Positions 60,052-64,000 of a stretch of 64,000 nt of DNA are shown one piece after another. The stretch's first letter is position 1. Every line of letters starts with the position of its first letter. A model generated the notes under the pieces. That model was not told the DNA's origin. It searched no databases and saw only the letters and a list, made by a program, of their open reading frames with translations. Position numbers and translations under genes: made by a program. The stretch lies in contig OZ251484.1 of NCBI GenBank assembly GCA_965242665.1, positions 186,001 through 250,000 of the forward strand. The letters are read 5' to 3'. The DNA comes from VXLM01 sp965242665 (GTDB lineage Bacteria > Chloroflexota > Dehalococcoidia > Lucifugimonadales > VXLM01).

Positions 60052-61211
60052 AGTTGCACACCCATGCTCTGAGCCATATTGACGAACGTATCGCCTTTCA
60101 GTCCGGTCAAAGCGTATGCGTCCCGATAGAGGAGGCGGCCTTCCGTGACTGCGCGGGCCACGGCGGCCGCGAAGCGCTTGCCGATTCGCACGTTCTGGCT
60201 GTTCCAGAAATCTCCCCCGCTTGAGCCCTTGCGGCGCTCGCGCTGTAGGTACTCCCTATAGAATTCGGAGAAAGCCGCAGGCTTTATCAGATGCAAGTCC
60301 AAGGCCCGGCGCGCGGCGACGATGCCGCTGACCTTGAAGCGCCGCGCAACGGACTGGTACGGATCCTGGCTTTCGGGTACGGTTCGCCAGTACACCCGGA
60401 GTTCTTCCTCGGGAACGAGGAACTCGGCCGCGGCACTATTGCAGAATATCTCGGTTCTATGATGGGCGGGCTGCATCTCCTCGAAGTTGGAGACGCCGTC
60501 TTCGCCGACGAATATATGGGCGAGCTCGTGCGCCATGGTGAACATCTGCGCGGACTTGTAATCTTTGTTGTTCATGAAGATCAACGGGGCGTAGTCATCC
60601 ATCAAGACAAAGGCGCGAAATTCGCCCAGATGGAGAGGGCGGTGGGTGTTGTTGCCCACGATGCCATTGCCGGCCACTAGGATTCCAACTTCCTCGATAC
60701 AGTCGCGGAGAAACTGCAGGGCATCCTCCCAGCCTCCTCTTACTCCGGCAGCCCAGTCGGGTTCCAGCGCGAGGGCGGCCCGCATGGCGGCGGCTATCAC
60801 CTTCGGGTCGGATGCGGTATTGAAGGCGCCGACGAAATCGAGAGGCGGGGCCTCGTCCGCTATCAGCTCATCGCGCATCCATGCTTGACGGCGTTGCATG
60901 GTGTACACCGTCTCCAGCAGGTCGGGGCTGGGACGGCGCGGGGGCCTATCGCCAAACGTACGGAAATCTGCAACGGGCAATACCTCTTCCGGCGGCTTCG
61001 ACATGTAGAGGAACCCCGCAGGGGTGTGGGTAACCGCAGCCAAGCGATCGACTTGGGCAACGCTGACCTGTCCAGAGTCCTCCCACTGGAGCACTCGATC
61101 CGGCTTCACCTTCATCTTGCGCGCCAGCTCTTCGGGGGAGAATTCGATACGCTCCCTCGCCCACTGCAACACTTCAGGCTGCAAGGTTATTTGCAAGCGT
61201 CGGTTGCCCAC
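60048..61211 (-). CDS. XRE-type regulator with ImmA/IrrE metalloprotease domain
   Basis: A 387-residue protein. Residues 1-70 form an XRE helix-turn-helix (WARERIEFSPEELARKMKVK, VLQWEDSGQVSVAQVDRLAA). Residues about 120-320 are an IrrE/ImmA-like zinc protease with the HExxH motif in FTMAHELAHIFVGEDGV and the third-ligand region CNSAAAEFLVPEEEL. The C-terminal part (GSSGGDFWNSQNVRIGKRFA, LLYRDAYALTGLKGDTF) is the domain seen in proteins paired with DUF4411. Such proteins act as antitoxin-like repressors that are switched by cleavage. It starts at GTG 61211 after AGAGG and leads the DUF4411-hsdR transcript, so it may regulate the restriction genes. Confidence 0.92.
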   Translation of the reverse strand: MGNRRLQITLQPEVLQWARERIEFSPEELARKMKVKPDRVLQWEDSGQVSVAQVDRLAAVTHTPAGFLYMSKPPEEVLPVADFRTFGDRPPRRPSPDLLETVYTMQRRQAWMRDELIADEAPPLDFVGAFNTASDPKVIAAAMRAALALEPDWAAGVRGGWEDALQFLRDCIEEVGILVAGNGIVGNNTHRPLHLGEFRAFVLMDDYAPLIFMNNKDYKSAQMFTMAHELAHIFVGEDGVSNFEEMQPAHHRTEIFCNSAAAEFLVPEEELRVYWRTVPESQDPYQSVARRFKVSGIVAARRALDLHLIKPAAFSEFYREYLQRERRKGSSGGDFWNSQNVRIGKRFAAAVARAVTEGRLLYRDAYALTGLKGDTFVNMAQSMGVQL

Positions 61212-61425
61212 GGTTTACCTCTGCCGGCGCACACGTCCGGATGATCTTGGATGGCCGCACCATCTTCATGATAGCACGATTTGCGGCTGATAGGAGTTCC
61301 TGCCTCACGCGCGCGCGCGCGAATTAGGGTACGCGTGCGGGCACGAGTTTCTGTATGAATTTTGTAGGATTCTGTCGGATTTTGTCGAATTCTGCCGACG
61401 GCGATCTGGGGAATTGCAGATTGGG

Positions 61426-61900
61426 AATTGATGATTGCAGATTGGAGATTGCAAGATGTTCTCCTTGGGCTGTGGTTTGGTTGGAGTGGCCATGGGCCTA
61501 GGGTAGTACGGGAGTTCTGTTTTGTCAAATGCGAGTCGGGGGGAGATTCCCGCCTACGCGGGAATGACGTAGACAGGGCACGGGAATGACGGGGGCGGGA
61601 GTGGGAATGACGTAGACAGGGTGCGGGAATGACGTGGGAGGGATGGGGAATTGATGATTGCAGATTGGGGATTGCAAGATGTTCTCCTTGGGCTGGGGTT
61701 TGGTTGGAGTGGCCATGGGTCTATGGTGGTACGTGAGTTCTGTTTTGTCAAATGCGGTGCGGGGATGAGATTCCCGCCTACGCGGGAATGACGTAGGCAG
61801 GGTGCGGGAATGACGTAGACAGGAGTGGGAATGACGTGGGAGGGTGCGGGAATGATGTAGACGACGGGGGGAATGACGTGGGAGGGTGTGGGAATGACGG
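61426..61900. repeat. REP-like palindromic repeats and a 175-bp direct duplication
   Basis: A block starting AATTGATGATTGCAG occurs at 61426 and again at 61649, each copy running about 175 bases and ending in ATTCCCGCCTACGCGGGAAT (61546-61565 and 61770-61789), a perfect palindrome around CTAC. Shorter units such as GCGGGAATGACGTAGACAGG repeat through 61566-61640 and 61790-61900. Similar motifs are common as scattered intergenic repeats in Chloroflexota-like genomes. No gene is needed here; the block separates hsdS from the ImmA/IrrE gene. Frames read through it on the minus strand (a phrase KPQPKENILQSPICNHQ occurs twice) are repeat artefacts. Confidence 0.85.
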
Positions 61901-61914
61901 AGACGACGGGGGCG

Positions 61915-63231
61915 CTAGGGGGTGGGTGGGGCGGGAGGAGGGGGGTCGGTGGGGATGGAGGCGGCGGCTTTGCGGACGTCGCGGACGCCGGTGACAACTT
62001 CGTGGATGAGGCTCTTGCGGTACTGGCGCATCTGGTCGATGATCCGGATCGTGACGGCGATGGCCGCGTCGATCTTGGCCACCTTATCGTCCAGGTACTC
62101 GGCAATGGCTGCCTGCTCTTCGAGGGGTGGTAGAGGAATGTATGCGTTGCGGTACTTCCTGGCGTTGACGTTCTTAATGGTCGATTGGACAACCACCCAC
62201 CGAAGGAACCCTTGGAAGGCTTGTGTCTGGGTAAATTGGAAGAGATATTCCGGCAATATATGGGGCCCAGGAACGAACCGAACGAGGTATCCAGCGTGTG
62301 CACAAGGGCCGTGTAATTTCGACTGATAGAGGAATGAACGTCCTACGGTTCCACTTCTCGATATGAGGATGTCTCCATCATTCAGCAGGTAGTTCTCAAC
62401 GCGCTCTTTGGGGAGAAATACGCCGCCGTCGTCTTTGAGTAGTCCTTCGTCGGTGATGTCGGTTGTTCTAATGAATCGGATTCCGCTGTCCTGATATTCT
62501 GTGGCAGGGACATTTGCGCCATAGATTCCGGATCTCGAGCATAGATACTTGAGGCGCGGCGTCTGCCAATGCTCCGGAATGTCGTCGAGCCATGGGATGC
62601 CGGAGGGCTTCATCGGCGTATTCTTGGGGTCGAGTCCGCCTAGGACTGTGTAGTGGATGGTGGACTTGCGGAGTTGTTTGAGTAGGTCGAGCATCCGCTG
62701 TTTGCCCTGGAGGAAGCGCTGGATGAGTGCGTCTTTGTGGGTGAGGTAGCGGGCGATGGCGGCTTGTTCTTCGGGAGGTGGAATTGGCCCTACTCTCCGA
62801 TATGCTTCCTGACGGTTGAGACCGGGTATCGCCGAATCACGGGAGGCGGCATCGAGTTTCAACCAGACGAGATAGTAATACAGCCATCGCAAATCGGCAT
62901 TGGTATAACGGTCATCTACGAAGAACGCTGTGTCAATTGCGAAAACAGGCTCCTCCGAATAGTTGACTTTACCGAATGATCCTTTGCGTCCAACAATTAT
63001 GCACGGGGCGTTTGTATTTGCCGATGAATGAACCCCAATCTGTCCGTTCGATCCGTATACGGGCACCGGCCCGTCTACCCGCATGTCTGCCGTAAGGGTA
63101 TTTCCGTAGGCCAACCGGCAGACTGTTTTCAGCCGCCACGCTTCCCAGTGCACGGGGATTTCGTCGAGCCATGGGATGCCGGAGGGTTTGTATTCGGGGT
63201 ATGTTGGGAGGAGCGGCGGTCGGTCGGTCAT
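61915..63231 (-). CDS. hsdS: Type I restriction enzyme, specificity subunit (HsdS)
   Basis: HsdS determines the DNA site for both restriction and methylation. The 438-residue protein has the two-fold plan of the family: target-recognition domain 1 begins after YKPSGIPWLDEIPVHWEAWR, with conserved region PPPEEQAAIARYLTHKDALI; target-recognition domain 2 begins after MKPSGIPWLDDIPEHWQTPR, and the second conserved helix is PLEEQAAIAEYLDDKVAKID. The two half-sequences are highly alike at these points. The C-terminal tail is Pro-rich (TDPPPPAPPTP), encoded in the repeat block border. It lies upstream of hsdR by 2.4 kb in the same direction. hsdM, which should accompany it, is not visible; it may lie to the right of the window. 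Confidence 0.95.
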   Translation of the reverse strand: MTDRPPLLPTYPEYKPSGIPWLDEIPVHWEAWRLKTVCRLAYGNTLTADMRVDGPVPVYGSNGQIGVHSSANTNAPCIIVGRKGSFGKVNYSEEPVFAIDTAFFVDDRYTNADLRWLYYYLVWLKLDAASRDSAIPGLNRQEAYRRVGPIPPPEEQAAIARYLTHKDALIQRFLQGKQRMLDLLKQLRKSTIHYTVLGGLDPKNTPMKPSGIPWLDDIPEHWQTPRLKYLCSRSGIYGANVPATEYQDSGIRFIRTTDITDEGLLKDDGGVFLPKERVENYLLNDGDILISRSGTVGRSFLYQSKLHGPCAHAGYLVRFVPGPHILPEYLFQFTQTQAFQGFLRWVVVQSTIKNVNARKYRNAYIPLPPLEEQAAIAEYLDDKVAKIDAAIAVTIRIIDQMRQYRKSLIHEVVTGVRDVRKAAASIPTDPPPPAPPTP

Positions 63232-63259
63232 GGGGGGGATGGGTGGTCAGTGGGAGATC

Positions 63260-63541
63260 TCAAGCATCTTCGAGGATGGCTTGGGGGGTTGGCGTGAGGT
63301 GCGAGAGAGGTTTGCCTGTGAGGCGCATGTAGAGGGCGTAGGGGCAAAGTTCTATGTCTGGGTTCCAAGCGATTACGCCGTAGTCGGTTAGGTGTACGGA
63401 TGCGAAGCAGTTTGGGTCGTTCCACGCGGTGAATACGCCGTCTGCGAGGTGGGATAGGTCGACTTCTCCGGACGCGCCGTCGGAGTAGCGGAGCCATATG
63501 CGGCGTCCGTCTCTGGGTTGTACTGCGGTTGGTCGGATCAT
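63260..63541 (-). CDS. DUF2442 domain protein
   Basis: A 93-residue protein of the DUF2442 family. I start at ATG 63541 (MIRPTAVQPRDGRRIWLRYS), preceded by AGGAAA; the longer frame to 63670 overlaps the neighbouring TIR gene. Family text includes FTAWNDPNCFASVHLTDYGV and IAWNPDIELCPYALYMRLTG. These proteins are often partners of DUF4160 proteins in toxin-antitoxin-like pairs, but no DUF4160 gene is seen. It lies 28 bases upstream of hsdS in the same direction and is likely co-transcribed. Confidence 0.9.
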   Translation of the reverse strand: MIRPTAVQPRDGRRIWLRYSDGASGEVDLSHLADGVFTAWNDPNCFASVHLTDYGVIAWNPDIELCPYALYMRLTGKPLSHLTPTPQAILEDA

Positions 63542-63564
63542 GATGTTTTCCTGCGCGTGCGGGC

Positions 63565-64000
63565 CTATTGCCAGCCGTGGGCGCAGTCGCCGCCTCTGTT
63601 GTTCTTGAACTGCGGACGACTGTTGTCGGGGGGAGTACCGCATCTGCGCTCGAACGCGGTATGGATCCAATCGCGAACATGCGACGAATAATTTGACCAG
63701 TTATACACCACTGCGTATGGGTCATCCCCACTGACGTTATCGGCCAGCCTGGGGGGAACCAACTTATGATAGTATTTTTCCGTACTATAGTTCGAGTGAT
63801 TGGGAAGGAGGATGCCCAACAGACCGCATCTTGAATTCCTCTTGGTGTCCCTGAGGCTCGAACCGATTTCCCAATCGACATGCTTTCGCTGCCAGGTGCA
63901 GGGGCCGATGAGCACGACTGTTACGGTCGCGTCACGAATGAACCCATCGCGAATCTTCTCTCGAATCGTTTCGGCAGGAAGATTCCCGTCGTCTATATCC
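63565..64000 (-). CDS. ThsB-like TIR domain protein, 5' end cut by window edge
   Basis: About 145 residues are visible; the frame is open to base 64000. The text ETIREKIRDGFIRDATVTVV then LIGPCTWQRKHVDWEIGSSL matches the ThsB/DUF1863 TIR-like domain, in which VxxVLIG and a following WEI helix form the core around the nucleotide site. The Glu in the DWEI helix is the likely catalytic residue. The C-terminal part has LLGILLPNHSNYSTEKYYHK and VRDWIHTAFERRCGTPPDN. In Thoeris-type defence ThsB makes a cyclic ADP-ribose signal that activates an effector (ThsA); that partner would lie off the right edge. A restriction-island TIR of a different pathway is the alternative. Confidence 0.85.
   Translation of the reverse strand, partial: DIDDGNLPAETIREKIRDGFIRDATVTVVLIGPCTWQRKHVDWEIGSSLRDTKRNSRCGLLGILLPNHSNYSTEKYYHKLVPPRLADNVSGDDPYAVVYNWSNYSSHVRDWIHTAFERRCGTPPDNSRPQFKNNRGGDCAHGWQ

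Noticed and set aside
61554..62303. Minus-strand frame of 249 codons overlapping hsdS
   Set aside because: It passes through palindromic repeats and the antisense phase of hsdS with Pro/Ser-rich, non-protein-like text.

Overview
The window looks like a chromosomal segment of a moderately GC-rich bacterium, most likely a Chloroflexota member of the SAR202/Dehalococcoidia type. This is inference from gene content (2-oxoacid dehydrogenase genes next to lipB, a fused KorA/KorB pair, a penicillin-acylase paralogue, acyl-CoA dehydrogenase, System I* style ccm genes) and from promoter style; no rRNA or tRNA is present to confirm it.

Positions 1-31500 are a mosaic of housekeeping and accessory genes. 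The minus-strand block 1-4962 is a 2-oxoacid dehydrogenase operon (E1 alpha, E1 beta, E2, lipB, then a truncated penicillin acylase). Next come a small membrane protein, an HpcH/HpaI aldolase, an acyl-CoA dehydrogenase, a collagen-like lipoprotein, and a DUF3179 protein whose reading frame holds one in-frame TGA exactly where the family has a conserved Cys. A hairpin lies at SECIS distance and a selB gene lies 5.4 kb away, so I read it as a selenoprotein. holA, ychF, hemW, selB, an MFS transporter, ccmC-ccmD-ccmE, ilvE, korAB, a 1289-residue NHL-repeat surface protein and a zinc-ribbon GT39 membrane protein fill the rest.

Positions 31579-55801 are a type I-E CRISPR-Cas locus with two very large arrays (about 76 and 113 repeats, roughly 187 spacers). 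They are separated by 3.1 kb that holds a protein with about 39 tandem Asp-Thr-Pro-Arg-Leu units and a small lipoprotein. The cas genes run on the minus strand in the order cas3, cas8e, cas11e, cas7e, cas5e, cas6e, cas1, cas2, array. The cas11e (cse2) gene is unusual: its product begins with a VRR-NUC-like PD-(D/E)xK nuclease domain with all catalytic residues present, so this Cascade would carry its own nuclease in addition to an intact Cas3. A DnaQ-like exonuclease gene diverges from cas3.

Positions 56500-64000 continue as a defence island: type I restriction hsdR, a DUF4411 PIN protein and an XRE-ImmA/IrrE metalloprotease (joined by 4-base overlaps), a block of palindromic intergenic repeats, hsdS, a DUF2442 gene and a ThsB-like TIR gene cut by the right edge. 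No hsdM is seen inside the window. Several genes show a -10 box six bases before the start codon, suggesting leaderless transcripts.
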